Below, piece after piece: positions 47,154-61,500 of a stretch of 64,000 nucleotides of DNA (positions within the stretch are counted from its first letter, which is position 1; every line of letters starts with the position of its first letter). Origin of the DNA: Bimastos eiseni (taxonomy: Eukaryota > Annelida > Clitellata > Crassiclitellata > Lumbricidae); assembly GCA_959347315.1 (NCBI GenBank), contig OY365810.1, positions 29,378,924 through 29,442,923 of the forward strand. The letters are read 5' to 3'. The position numbers and the translations under genes were made by a program. The notes under the pieces are model-generated. The model saw nothing but the letters and a program-made list of their open reading frames with translations. It did not search any database and was not told where the DNA came from.

Positions 47154-48259
47154 TAATGCCTCTTAAATGCAATTATTGTATGCACAGTATAACAGCACTG
47201 TTTTCTCAATGGTACTCGGGCGGAATCTAGGCCTATCTCTGGACAACCCTTCCGATCCGACGTAGTGCGCCCGAAGCAGCTGGTACTTGCGCTTAGGTTC
47301 AAAGTAGCGATTTATAAATAACTCATGACGTTACTGGCTAACATTTAATGCTATTATAGATATCTATCATTTCTTGCACGCTATGTTGGGATTGTTGGCA
47401 TCAGAAATTTGACTGCTTGTTGTATCAAGGGTTATAAACTTAATTATATCTATGGTACATTCTAGCTGACGCCACGATTTGCATGACGTAAGTGGTTGGT
47501 AGACCCTCTATTTTGTCTGTGGTGGCTAGTGATTTCCGTTATTATGGGGATTAAACAAAGTTTACGCTTATGCGTTTGCTGAAATAATCTTCTTTATTGA
47601 AAACGTTTCGCTGTTTCGATATTACAACGATTTACAGAAGGCCCTGAGTTTACTACATCGGGGTATTTTGACAGAACACAAACTATAACCTGGTGTCGAA
47701 GCCATTGAACAGGTAGAACTATGAAGCAAGATACTGGCTTTCATTAAGCGTATATTTTTTACTGGAAGTGGTATATTCCTTCCGACGGAACATACTATGG
47801 ATGCTAAATTGCTAATGAAATCAGTCTAGAGTCTTTGGAACTCCTGAACACAATCACCAAGTGTTTTAGATTTGTTTTCTGATCTGAAGACGACTGGAAA
47901 CGCAATCACGTACGTTTGTGGCATCCATATGTAGATCAAAACGTTGATAATGGATATTAATTTACGTTTGTACCTGAGGCAAAAGGCCCGTGTAATAATA
48001 ATTTTTACCACAATTTACATAGCGCCTTTACGCAACCATACAGCTACAAGGGCGCCTCGAGAACAACTAGCAAGCCGGATAAGCCTTAGAGAACATAAGT
48101 CTTGATGCCAATCTGTCAGAATCTGATGGCATGTGGAAGACAGCTCCCGCACCTAGTACCGGCTGCTGAGAAAGCTGTAGAGCATCCTCCATACAACCAT
48201 AGGACTACTTTCAACATTTGGTGTGTAAATATTTACTAGCTGCATATTTTTGTTGCAGA

Positions 48260-48904
48260 ATGGCTTACTACTACCAGCCAGTAGATGGTACAGTTACATC
48301 AAGAATAGCAGTAGGTCCAGACGGATCAACAGTCTTCGCCAGACCTTCTCTTACAGCTGTGCCTCCTCCAGCATCTCACATGGGTCATTCGATGAGACCA
48401 TCACCTGTCTCTCAAGTCGTCTTTCCATCTTGTCAGTCAATAGCACAGTTCTACCGCCAGCCACTGATGGCGCCAATGGCGTTGGCTCCGTATCAGATTG
48501 GCGTAAGACCAACTTTGGTGGCTTCTCCAAGCATAACATACCAGCCAATGGGAGTGGCTCCACCCTCAGCACCAGTGACCCAACTTGTACCTCGGCCTTA
48601 TGTCAGTGGGCCAATTGGTGCTGCTCCACAGCAGGGTTTCTCATTTGTGATGGGTGGAACCCCAGGATCAGTTGCTTCCAATGGACTGTATTCAGTTGTT
48701 CCCAACTATAACTTCCCTCCAACAAGTGTGTATCAGTACCCAACGATCTCAAGCCCTTATCATCATCAGAACCCAGTGGCCTCTCCCTACCTTCCACCAC
48801 CCCATCCTGCTCGGGTCCCAGCTGTGCCTGGTCCTGTGGTGGCTATCGGCCGGGGTACTATGGCCATCAACTCAAACGTGCCTCGAGCAAGTTACCGGCC
48901 TTAA
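48260..48904 (+). CDS. Proline-rich protein of unknown function
   Basis: 214 residues starting MAYYYQPVDGTVTSRIAVGP directly after a good acceptor (tttttgttgcag|a), so an upstream 5' UTR exon is likely. It is rich in Pro, Ser, Val, Ala and Tyr with repeated PxxxP and YxxP spacing (SITYQPMGVAPPSAP, YLPPPHPARVPAVPGP) and has no predicted membrane span. The codon pattern and single long open frame support a real gene. I do not recognise the family. It could be a disordered RNA-binding or scaffold protein. It stops at TAA 48902. Confidence 0.65.
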   Translation: MAYYYQPVDGTVTSRIAVGPDGSTVFARPSLTAVPPPASHMGHSMRPSPVSQVVFPSCQSIAQFYRQPLMAPMALAPYQIGVRPTLVASPSITYQPMGVAPPSAPVTQLVPRPYVSGPIGAAPQQGFSFVMGGTPGSVASNGLYSVVPNYNFPPTSVYQYPTISSPYHHQNPVASPYLPPPHPARVPAVPGPVVAIGRGTMAINSNVPRASYRP

Positions 48905-51821
48905 GCTTATTTTGAATCTCCATGGGGAAACCCGTTTGTTGGAAGTATATTTTATAGATAAGTCCCTTTTCTAAATCCAATTGATGCCTTTTAAATGCAA
49001 TTATTGTATGCACTTTGTTTTATCGCAAGTCGCTTTGAGTCACCTTGATCTGCATTTTCTCGGGCAACAGATTCTTTGAGTCAATCATTCTCAGCAATTT
49101 TAAGCAATTGAAGGCTTAATGTTTGAGAATATTTTGTTATTTGTTTTTGAATTAGTTTTAGAAATCAATGAGAAGGTAATCGTGATATCATGCAGAATTT
49201 GAGAGCTTTGGAGGGAATGTGTGGTGTTGCATGTATGAAAGTTACTGTGGATGTATGTGGACATTTATATAATACCAATCTCATAAATTTTTTTATAGAA
49301 GTGATGCTGCGTATGTGCTAAATTGTTTTTATTGGTTGAGCCATTAGAAATGACTGCACCTGAGTGCATGTGCTTGGAACGTTTCGATTTTCGTGTTGTA
49401 TGGTCTCGACATGCGCAATAACATTAACAATTTGTCTTCATGGATTAATATACCTAAATTGCTTGTTAGTGCCTTTAAGATTCATTACAAATTTATATGG
49501 AAAGGACATAATATCAACTTAAACATTTCAAATAACGAAGTAATGCATGAGTGAACTTATCCTATCAAGACATTACTTTGGAGCATTGTATCAAGATTTT
49601 CTCTTGTTGCCTAAGCTGTATAGATTTCCTTAAATTCAACACATCTATTTCATCGTTTCTTATTAGCCTTACACTTATATCAGTGTTAATTTGTTGAGTC
49701 ATGAAAGCTGCAATGTTTGTTATGAATGGACAGTTACCTTGTACACATCATGATTATTATGTGTCATCTTGTTTGTCATAAATGTTATGCTTTTTCTTGC
49801 AAGTGTTCTATTGCCTTTATTGTGAATGAACATAACAGAGAAAGTTGTAGCAATCTTGAGCAAGGAAGCTGCTTAGAGTGCTTACCTTTGACCTAATCCC
49901 CTTTGGCATTATCCCTTTGCAGACATCTACACTCTCCAACAGAGTGTTGATACCTACATCAAGCTGCCTTTGTGATCTTGCAGGGTTAACTGTGCTTAGT
50001 GGGGTGAGGGGGCAGCTCAGCAGAGGATAATAATTTGATCCAAAGAACATTTGCTGTACAACTGAATTTGCACTGAAATGATGTATTATAGGAAATTTCC
50101 ATTTACTCATTCAGATCATTTAGCACACTTAAAAGTTTCATACCCAGAGTTAGTCCCAGTCCCAATAGAACAGTTTCCAGGTGTTGGATAGATCAAGATG
50201 GGGCCATTCCGCAAAGAGGTCAAAACGAAAACCGCTTAATGTTGCATCATTGAAAGGAATAAAAAGTTCATTATGCATCGAGATATAATGGAGTAACAAG
50301 CTCGTGCATGAGGGAAGGCATAACCTCTGACTCCAGACCTACATTGAGCAGAGCCATTCAAGTAGTCCATCAGTTTCAGGCCAACTGAGGTGGATCAGCA
50401 AATAAGAACATAGCATAATCAACCATGTCAAAGGTCACACTGACATTAAATAGAGCCAGAGGGCAAACCTGGGACCTTCCATGCAGGAGGGTCGAGGTCC
50501 CTCTCACCTTTTACAGAGGGGGACAAGTTATATGTTGGTACCCCTCCCAAATTTCTTACCCCTCTCATTGGGTGTCACCATCTGTAAAATGAGATTGCCG
50601 CCTCTGCCTCCATGGCATACATCCAGGTAAACCATGAGGGACATCTGCATTGGACTAAATCTCATTCCTGTTGCATTAGGGCGACTCCACACTCTGCAGA
50701 TGTCCTTAATTATTGAATCTGCAAAGCCCCTACCCTATTCAAAAAATTAATAAGAAGCTTCAACTCTGGAAAAGTGTGCTGCAGTTCTAGATTTTTTGCT
50801 AAGCTAGCCTTGTGACCTCACAACAATGTTTAAGAAAACAAGTCCTGAGCATTCTGGATCTTTGGTTCACATGCTCTGGTTACAGTATCGATTTTGATAT
50901 CCATCATCATTAAAGAGCTGACTGACTAAGGCAAATTTATAAACCCCTGTGAATAAAGTCATTGCTATACCAGTAACTGACTGGTGTGAGAAAAAAACCA
51001 ACAAGTTAACACTTTAATGACAAGCTGAATTGATTTCCCAGTCGCATTAGTAAACTATTGTTGTTAAAGTGTTAAAAATTACAGGCTTATTATAGCACAA
51101 TAATGGGTAATATATACATATATACATTTCATTTGCTGGTATATTTATGACATCTACAAATACATCTGTATAGTCACAGTACACCAAACATTCTGTACAT
51201 CTTTTTGAACTAGTGGCAACTGCAGACACAATAGTGCTTCTTGCACTGGATCATTGAGCACCTCTTCAAAGAACCTATGGTTATATGCAGGGATTGGAGT
51301 AGTACTGTCCAGGAAAGCCCACCGTGCTAGAGGGATGTTCATTTTTCACAATTTACAATAGACCTAATTATATTTCTATGCCCTAGCACATGAGTAATCG
51401 TCTTTGTCAATCATAGCCCTCCTAGTTTCATCAATTCTACATTAAGATTCAGCTACTGTGAACAAATGATATGCCGACAACTACCATCAGAGAAGAAATG
51501 AACCACATTCAATCCCGATCCGTTCACATTGTTCAAGAGTGCCCCATGAGTAGTGGATAGGCCAATGTGTGCTCACAGCTTGACCACCGCAGAATTTAAG
51601 AGGTCGCATGGTCTTTGAAAATGATGTAAACCCTGCAGGATTCGTTTCATCACAACAACGAAATTACTCGGAAGCAATGCGCGATAAAAATTCAAGCCGA
51701 GGCGAGTTTTCAAGTCAATTGTTGACGACTGCATGAAAGAAGCGGATGAGAAGTTCTGACAAAACACTGTTGATCATGCCAAGGTTTGAAATACGTCGTC
51801 AGCTGGAGGAAAATCCAAGCA
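48905..51821. other. Convergent intergenic region
   Basis: Lies between the ends of the proline-rich gene (+) and the V-ATPase gene (-), so it should contain both 3' UTRs. I see no repeat family or further ORF. A short pyrimidine/purine 'cccctccc' region lies near 50.5 kb. Confidence 0.5.
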
Positions 51822-51924
51822 TCAGGTCTGACTTGACTCAGAGGCAATGGTGTCAGCTTTTTCAAAGACAAATGGCTCAAACGGATATCCCTCACCCTTG
51901 TAGAACTTGCTCTGAAATTCAACC
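51822..51924 (-). CDS. ATP6V0A: V-ATPase a exon K (last): C-terminus
   Basis: 103 nt, acceptor cattgttgtag, stop TGA at 51824-51822. [33 protein letters not shown] follows the family's 'VE(F)QxKFYxGxGxxFxPFxF' ending, with a 13-residue polar tail. Confidence 0.95.
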
Positions 51925-52534
51925 CTACAACAATGAAACAAATATATCGTAGAATACTTTACTTTCATAGAAAGTAAATAAAATTTATGGGGAATAACAA
52001 ACTCAATATAACCCCTTTAGCGGCAAACTCGATTATATTCGTCCTTAACAACTAACCATTATACGGCAAACCCGAGTATAATAGTCTAATTGATTATACA
52101 AACGTACATACATACATATATACATGCATACATATATACATGCATACATACATTTACATACATACATACATATATATACATACATTCACACACATATACA
52201 TACATATACACAAATACATACATATGCATACATATATATATATACATATATGTATATAGATATACATACATACATATATATAGACCTACATAAATTATAT
52301 ACATATATATATATACATAAACTACATATATATATATGCATATATATATATACATAATATATATGCATGGATTTATATATATACATACCCACATATATAC
52401 ATACATATATATATACATATAAACATACATATATACATTCATACATACATATATATACATACATACATAGATAAGCAGACATAAAATTTGCTTGCCGTAT
52501 AAGGGTAGATTTTGAAAATTTTGCTGGATGCTAA

Positions 52535-52565
<31 letters not shown>

Positions 52566-55500
52566 CATCAGTTTTGTATAGCGCCCCTTCAAGGTATTCT
52601 ACTCAGAAGCCCTCCCAGCCCAACCACGGTCAAACAGGACAGTCTTAAGGCCAGAGAAAAACAGAGCAGATTGGCCTATTGGTGTGAGGTGCAATGCTAC
52701 TGGAAGGCCATTCCAGGTCACCGGACCAGCCAGTGAGAAAGCACGGCGCTGTCGGATAGCAGTCCTCGCACGGGGGACAAGCAACTCCGCTTGCGCAGCA
52801 GAGCGCAACAAACCACGGCGTACAACAGTGGCGGTCAAATGGGGTTAAATAAAAAATCCAGCTCTACGCAATCGGCTAATAATGTCTAACAGTATCTGAA
52901 AAATGATTTATGTTTAAAATATACTTCCAACATTCTAACAACTTTTAAAACAGTCGTACATGTATGGTGATCCACTTGTACAAAACACATACCAATGTAG
53001 TCGAAGAGTATGTAGGAAAGCGGAAAGGCCTTCCATTAAAAGCAGAACAACAACTGTGAGACAGATCCATGGTGTGAACAACAAAAACGTCGTTATTCCA
53101 GAAGCAGTGGAATGGCCGAAGAACGTGAAACCTTTCCGCAAAACCATCGTCCACAAAACCTCCGAGAGTTCTGCAGACAAACCAAACAATAACCATCAAA
53201 TCAATCAATTAGTAAACCATGTACCACACAAACCAATCACCGTAAAACATCTTTCAACGGATTACTTAATCCAATCTGATCAGTTGAATCAATGTCTCAA
53301 GCTTATAAACTAGAACATTCTGAACTAAAAAATTATGATGTGCACAATGAATTTGAAAGATGGGATTAAGAATTTTTCTATGACCTTACATGTCATGTCT
53401 TCCATTACAGCAGTTCTACAACAGTCAAACAGAAGAAAGAAAACACTGTACCTGAATGTGCCAAACTCAAGGCCCACAGACGTAGATATGAAGCTGTGTG
53501 CGAGATGCAGCCCAAACAATACTCAATCGTATGAATGCTTTGGTAGATGAGACAATCACCTAAATGGAACTTTAATAACAACAGCAAATTGCTCAGTTTC
53601 AGCTAGACGAAAGAGACACACAAGGCAGTACATTTTTTAACCTGGAAAACATTTTAAAATCGATATTGTCAGATTTAAGATGACAAATTGTAAACAGTAA
53701 AATGTTAGACAACCCACAGCGAAGCTGCTCCAAGTTCTCAACATCCCAAGCTGCTATTAACTGGTACTCCAAGTGCTTCTTTCTGCTATTGCAAAATTGC
53801 TTTCTTTTATATGGGTCTTATAATTAAATTATAATTATTTATTAAATTTGTAATGAATGCAAGGTCACAATGAAATGTAAATCTGAGGTGCGGATAATCA
53901 GTCAGTCACCTGGGGAAGATGTACTTATATATCCAAATCCTTGAAAGCCAAGTAGAAATAGTAGGTTTTGAGCAATGCTTTGAAGACAGGAAGTAAATTT
54001 CAGCTATAAGGGCAGAGTGGCAGTCGATTCCATTCCCTAGGGCGAGAGGCATGAAATGCACGAGAGCTCATAACTGCTCAGCATCGTGGCTCAGCTAAAA
54101 GACCTGTACTTGATGATCGCAGGCAGCGAGGAAGGATGTAAGGAGGATATGGTAGGTCGGCTAGAAGCACCTTTGATCAGTGAAATCAAACTGTGAAAGG
54201 CACTTTTTAAGTTATACATACCTCTGCTAGGAGAACACGTGGAACAGATATCTCAACACTTCTATTTGCCTTCTGAAGGAATTGAACTTAAAATCACTGA
54301 ATTGACAGTCCGATATGCCAGACCCACCCCCCTAATTGAGCAATGAACATTCTCTCAAGCTTACATTGTTTATACCAAAACAGCATTACCATCTAATGAT
54401 TACAACATCAGAGAGTCAGACATCATGGACAAACCCATATAGCAAATTATACGGTCGCACAAATTCTGTAGACTGTAGCAATTCACTTAACTTCCAAATT
54501 AACAATCAAGTAAGTCTAGTTCAAATCAAACTCTAGAATGTTTTCATTAAATTATCTGCCATATGCAAGTCTTTCTGCATCGGTTGAAACCTTTTCTACG
54601 TTTTTCTCAAAACTTTTACACATCTCTATTCTTGTACACCATTTCGTGATTGGCAATAAGTGATTTGCTTACCTCCTTTTCTTCACCGACTACATGCGAT
54701 GACAAGTCCTCGTCACTAGCATGGTGAACAATCTCTCCACCCTCCTGGTCATGAAGCAGGATGTCACCACTCTGAATGGAAAGTGATGCCTGAGCTGTCT
54801 GTAAACAAAGAAGACCAGCTGACCATTCATTCATCCACTCATAGCATTTATATAGCACCTATTAAACTCAAACTGATAAAACAGAAAACTCTGATGAAAA
54901 ACTAAAGCAAACAGTGAACAAAAACAGCCGTCATAAAGACATAACTTCCAATATAACCTGGTTAAAATGTTAACAGAAGAAAATGAATTAGCAAGCATGC
55001 AATTCTGTAATGTAAACAAGGCCGTAAAAACAACGAACAAAGATAAATGAAAATAACCAATTTAGTGGCTGCAAATAAACAAAAAGACAGACAACTGTGC
55101 AGACCTGCAATTCTATGTCACCATTCCTCATCAGCATATATTCACCTCGATCGCCTGCGCTCTAGAATGCAATGGAACAAATGTCACGCGATTTACGCAA
55201 CATCTAACAATCACACAATGGCTAACCTTGAAGGTCCTTCTGCAGGTTCTACACAGCAGATCAAGGATTAACATCACTGCTAGACATTGTATTTATGCAG
55301 GGCCATACCGAGGGGGTCAGCAGGGTCTAGGCCCAGGGCGCAAATGTGGAAAGGGCACAAATTTCAGGATGGAATAACTTATTATTTCATAAAATGGACT
55401 ATTTTCAAAATGTGGGGCGCCAGATTCATGCTACGCAAAGGTCGCAATTAGCTAGGCACAGGGCGCAATTATAGCTCAGTACGGCCCTACATTTACGAGA

Positions 55501-58500
55501 TCGCAGCCAAACAGCCTATTACAGCACTCATCATATCAAAAGTAAACCAGTTGCTATACACTAATAAAACATCTAAGTGAGCTGACAGTCAAGTCTAGAC
55601 ATCTTAATAACTTCTGCAAAATATAAAAAAAATTCCAAATCATGGAACTTTCCACCCAGTTGTGATAAAATTTGGAATTTTTGGCTGATTACTTCTTCAG
55701 ATATACCTGAATTGTCAATACCAAAACCATGAAGTCACCAGTTGTACATAGTACATAGAGCAGAAACAGCAAATTTCTGTATGAATTTAACTGCTTTGAA
55801 AGAAGGAAGGCCACAATACAAGAACATCACACACAAACGTTCACTAAATGTATTTTTAAGCTGGACTGTCCATGCAAATGCACTAAAGCAGTGCTGTCCA
55901 ACCTTTGACACATTGTGGGTCACCAAAGAAATAATTCTTGACGCCAAGGGCCGCACAAATAAACTAAAAAGTAACTACTAATATTCATTTTAAAATTATT
56001 TACTATATTAAAATTTATAATGGAATAATCATATGAATGCAACGTGGAACTGGATTTTGTGTTCACCTTGTGAACTGATAAGCCAATTCAAGAACAAATA
56101 GTCATGTAGGCAGGCCAGCGATGTTGTCATTTAGGTCATGCGCAACTTGCAAAAATGTTGCAAGTTTGGGTGGGAACATAGAACCGGGGCACATTCAGCC
56201 CGATTGTTGGACAGCACGGTACCAAAGTAGGGCATTTCATGCATGAATTAAAAATAACTAAACATTCTGACTGAAGAAAGAGAGACAAAATCGATTTTCT
56301 ATATTTTTTAAATATAATTTATGTAATACAGATTAACACAAAGAAATCTAAGTGTATTATACAATAGAACTACATTTTGATATTGCTCTTCTTACAGAGT
56401 CCAGAAGAGCCCAGATCCAATTATATTGCAGAGCAACTGTGTGTGAAGGACTTGATCAAGATCCCTACACAGTAATCGCCATGGGCAAGGAATGAACCCG
56501 TTCTCTCCTGCTCTACCCTGCGTTTTACAGGCTGATCTCTTCAACTGGCCACCAGGTGCAAGCAACAAAATAAATTGCTCGCTTAATTATAACCAAAGAA
56601 AACGTGCACTAAAATATGAATGCAAAAAAGAACTAAATGTTAAAACAACAATGAAATAAGTTCCTAGACAAACACACAAATTAAAGCATGCACTTATCTG
56701 AAACAGCCTGTGTTATACCTTAAACAAACATTCATTCATTCAGATAAGGAATTTGATATAGCTCCCCTTCAAGGAGCCTACTTAGAGGCACTCCTATGCC
56801 AACCACTGCCGTACAAATTAGACTTCAGCAACTCATAGAATGCAGCACAATACCACCCTTTGGCAACTGGCAAATCTTTAATTGGAGACCATTTCTCCCC
56901 AGCAGAAGATCAGAGGTCTGGTGGGCCAGCTGTATCAAAGGCTCAGGACAAAGATCAATCAGGTAGGCTGAGGCACAGCCCATGAGGCACCACCAGACCA
57001 GTACAGCCACCCTGCAAGAGATGCTTTGCTGGAGAGGAAGCCAGCACAGTACATTTTCACCCCAGTACTCCTTTTTCATTTTACTCTCAATTTATAATTT
57101 TTTTCATCTACTTTATTTATAATTTATTTAATGAGATATTTGAAACAACACTTGCAACTCAATCAACGCCTATATCACAAAAGCACTTCCATCATAATGC
57201 CTACTAGCACCATGATGCCTGCACACAAACTAGCAATTCAAGAGAACCTGACTGAGCAACTAAAGGAGGCCACTGGCCTTTCCCATCTTAATGTAGACAC
57301 AACATCTGCATTGCCGTCTTCTTTTCCTGAGTTTCTTTTGGCTATCATATACTGCATCCAGCTCATTGGACAGTTCCTGTAATTTTTCATTACCAGTTTC
57401 AAACATCATCTCTGCCACTTTAATTAAGAAACCGCATATTCTTTGAATCAATTGCTTGAGACATTTTCAAGAAACTTCACAAATTAGCTCCTTTGCTGCT
57501 CATTCATTTGCTCCACAATTTCTTAATTCAGAAGTGCCAGTACAAAATCCTTCTCCTCCGCTTTTTCCTTGTCAATCTTCTTCTGCAGTGTCATTTCCTC
57601 CTGTTTGCCTTATTCTTACAAATCCACCCTATATTCAGAAAATGTCTTTCCTGCTGCCACTGATCATACTTTATTCATAGGCACTTCAGCAATAGATGCA
57701 AAAATCCTAATAGTTTCTCCTGCAGTCCACACAGCAACAGTTGTCATCTCACTTAGATACAGACTGCTCTCTCATTTCCTAAGAAGGCATCGATCACAGA
57801 GAAATCACACTCTGACATAGCATTGCCTTGCAATAGTGTCAGAGCTGACTTTGTAACATATGCCAGATTAGCATATTTCTTTCCATCCATCATGTCTGGC
57901 ACTTAGGACACTTTGTGCCAGTACTGGCATATCCATAAGTATAAAAGTCCGTATGTTGATCACAGAGACTTGAGGCAAGAAAGCGACAAAGTTCAATACA
58001 GTCGACTAATCATCCAACATCTGCCTTCATTCGCTTATACCTGTCACTGGTAGATAATGCTTCATTGGTACCTCTACTAGGGAATTTCTTCAAGGAATAG
58101 GTTGACATATGGCATTATTCGACTATGCATTAGCAAACAGTACCAACTGATAACCAATGGCTGCTAACAGACCTAAAAAAAACACTCATCAACTTGTAGA
58201 CATAATCTGAGATCATATTGATACTCTTTACCCAAAAGGTTTTAGTAAATTAGCTAATTGCAGCTAGTAATTGTATTAATAAAGAATATAATTACACACT
58301 TACTAACCTATTTAGGTTCTATGATATTTGAAGAAATGTCCTTGACATTTCAGTACAGGGTGAAATTGCAAAACAACTTCAAGGTAATTCTTACATATCA
58401 GAAAGTTTAGGACAGCAGGAACCCCTGAAAGTTTAAATGGTTAGAGTCATGTCATACCGATCGCCTGCGTTTCTGTTCATAGTGTAGGTATGCTGGTTTA

Positions 58501-61500
58501 ACGAAGAGCAGCCAAGGGACACAAAGAACGCAGAGACAGAGCAGAAATTTCTGAACACTTTCCTGTCAAAACAAACAAGATTCAATTCGTCATATTGAGG
58601 AAAGTATAAAAATTTAAAACTGACTGATAGCAACATACAGAGTAGCACTCAATGGCTGAAAATGGTGTGCATTATATGTGTGTATGGGTGTGAGACCATG
58701 AGTATATGCATGAGTGTATCTTTACATGCGTGTATGTATATATGAAGCTGACTATATAAATCATATATATAAAACCGGAAACATATATACGAATATTCTC
58801 AAGCCCATGAGATCCTAATTATAATATTTCAACTTTTGTAGTTTCCTTCTCTCAGTAAAACCGTAGCTTGTGAAATGTCAGCTGTCCTGTGGAGTGTCAT
58901 CCTGATCTTATATTATAAACGAATATATATCATCATCCTCATATTTTATACAACACCATTCAGAACCTAACAGGGCGCCTACTGGACACTCTAACAGATC
59001 ATCAAGATGTGTCTAAGATCGTATCTAGGATATATCTATAGATGTATAGATCTATTTATCAGTATTATATGTAGGTATCAGTACATATGTAATACCATTT
59101 ATTGTATCTATATATGTATGTATGCAACCATGTATTCAATCAATTCAGACATTGGCCACTAAGGGATCTAAATATCATAAAAAATCAAGCAAAATCATGG
59201 CAGATATAACAAATATTTTGCCTTTCACTTGTGTTGCCTAACTAAATTGTAAGCAGTAAACAAAAAGCATAGGAATAGAAACATAAGACAATCATCTGAA
59301 GTGAGGGAGGCTAAGATTAGGCACTTCTTTAAAAAGTCTTCCACATCCACAAAACTCAAGAGTCTTGATAATAGTCTGTCAAAGAACAAGCAGAGGAGAT
59401 GCAAATCAATGTCTGTCTTAATGGATGGATCATTGGATCAACATGGCTTCCTTTCAACAGGATCTGTTGGGCTACAGGCAGCCTCTATACAGAGACATAA
59501 ATCATATCTGCCTAGTCTAATTATGGCTATTTAAACAGGTCCTCAATTTCTGCAAAGTTAGTCTTGTTCAAGGTTATCTTTAGCCTACTCGCACCAGACT
59601 TATAAAGCACAACATCACACAAATCATACATGCATGGAATCATCTACAACTACCACTTAGTGCTTGAATCAAATTAAGCAATCTTTGTCAGTATTTGATT
59701 ACATCATATGATAGAAAACAATTAAAGTTCACCAGCTGGTACTAATTCAAGCAAGAAAGCTTCACTGCTCCCAGCATAGTACACACAGAATTGTTTAGAG
59801 TTATCATTACATCTCGCTATGGATACTGATAACCTTGATTAGAAAACTATTAATAATTCAGAACCAGCATTCTGTTCACACGCACAAAATAACCGAGACT
59901 CACCTGGCCGTTATAGAGAGGAGGACAGGTGCCGCTCCGATCATACTGCATCAGGAACATATTGATAAGACCTACATTAACACAGATTATATTCAGACCT
60001 CAAACGAATCGATCATAATAGTTCTGGCATCGTCTTGCTAGTGCTACATAAATTGTGCCAATAACGCTACAGCAATTCACATCAACAAAAGATTACTTGT
60101 CATCGTGCATCAACATTTACTAAAGCAGTCTGTAATAAAAAAATTCAACACTTATAGAAGCTATTCAACTTTTCCTTACAAAGCGCATTGGACCATACAG
60201 GATAAACTCTGGGAGCGTGCGATGCAAGGCGACGGCTAAGTGCAGAGGATAGCACTTATTCTCCTTCTGGAAGCGTATGTATAATATACAATGCACAATA
60301 GTCATGTATTGTATACAGAACCTATGAGGAACTTCACTGACAAGCCATAAATGACTACCCACAGAAGTCAGGATGTTGAGGTGATTGTCAGGTGTGATCC
60401 TCTCTCAAACTCTCACCATGCAAGAACTTGTGAGAATAGTTTCTATGCCGAGGCAAAACAAACGTAGGTTGCTGTTGGCTGTGACCTCGTGCAAAGAACT
60501 GTGGTCGTACCTATGAGTAGACTGGGAGCACAACCGGCCTCAGATGCATCGTATGCAATCCACTTATAGAAGATGAGAATGACAAGATATCCAAAGATGC
60601 AGAAGAGGAAAATCATCTCAGGAATGAATTCACAGTAGATGTTGATGCGCTCTTTAAAGTATCTAAAAAACAGCAAAACATATATCTCAAAACATGTCAC
60701 ACTAAAAACAAACAACAACTTTCAACATCCACGCTGTCAGTCAGCTGTAGGGATGAACTAAAACTCGGTTCGGAACTCGGCCCAAGTATCGCAGTATTCG
60801 GCATTACTCAGACTCGGACAAACAATGGGACCGAGTAGCCTATTAATGTTTCCGATTTTCTGTTTCGAAACTATAATCAAATGTATCAATTTAAAAAAAC
60901 GACAAAACGATATAACTGAAAACACATATACTGGTTTATTCATTTATTGCAAAAATTTACATAGTGTCCCTTCAAGGTTCCTACTCAGGAGCGCTCCCGA
61001 CTCAACCCGGCTGAAAAGAAACGTCTTATCAATCGACCTAATTAAAAACACAAATACTGTTACTTTTATTTTTAAAATGACAATTGACCTAATTAAAAAA
61101 TACTGTAATTTTGAATTTTTTTAAACCGACAATTGACCTAATTAAAAACACAAATACTGTTATTATTAGTTACAACTTCCTAGTGTAAACTAAGGTAAAA
61201 CAACAAAATTCATAAAAGTTGTTTGAACTGCCAAACTAAAATCAAGAGAATGTGACTTTTTTAAACATTCGAAACTCGGACTCGGCAAAATTGAACTCAC
61301 AATACTCGGTACTCGGACTTGGCAAGAAATTCAAACTCGGTTCATCCCTAGTCAGCTGCTGAGAGAAATCCATTGGTTGGTTCCACGTGTGTGAGTGGGC
61401 CGACCATGTATGACTCTATCAGCTTACTGTGCATAGTTTTGCTAAGAGATATAACATATTTATTTGTTCACAATGGCCTTTAACATCACATAGGCTAGCG

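Larger units (their letters stand above)
51925..52992. other. V-ATPase intron J-K
   Basis: Holds the long TACA/TATA microsatellite (52100-52476) and a LINE 3' end with a TAA-type tail (52538-52838). Confidence 0.8.
54799..58457. other. V-ATPase intron G-H
   Basis: 3.7 kb. Holds two hAT-type MITEs (55298-55489, 55889-56219), SINE family 1 copy d (56371-56557) and a LINE 3' fragment (56750-57020). 57.1-58.4 kb shows nothing recognisable. Confidence 0.7.

Noticed and set aside
52086..52482. Tyr/Ile-rich frames on both strands
   Set aside because: Simple TACA/TATA repeat.
59301..59534. 77-residue frame with a basic N-terminus in a V-ATPase intron
   Set aside because: Antisense to the host gene, no homology I can recognise, no start context.
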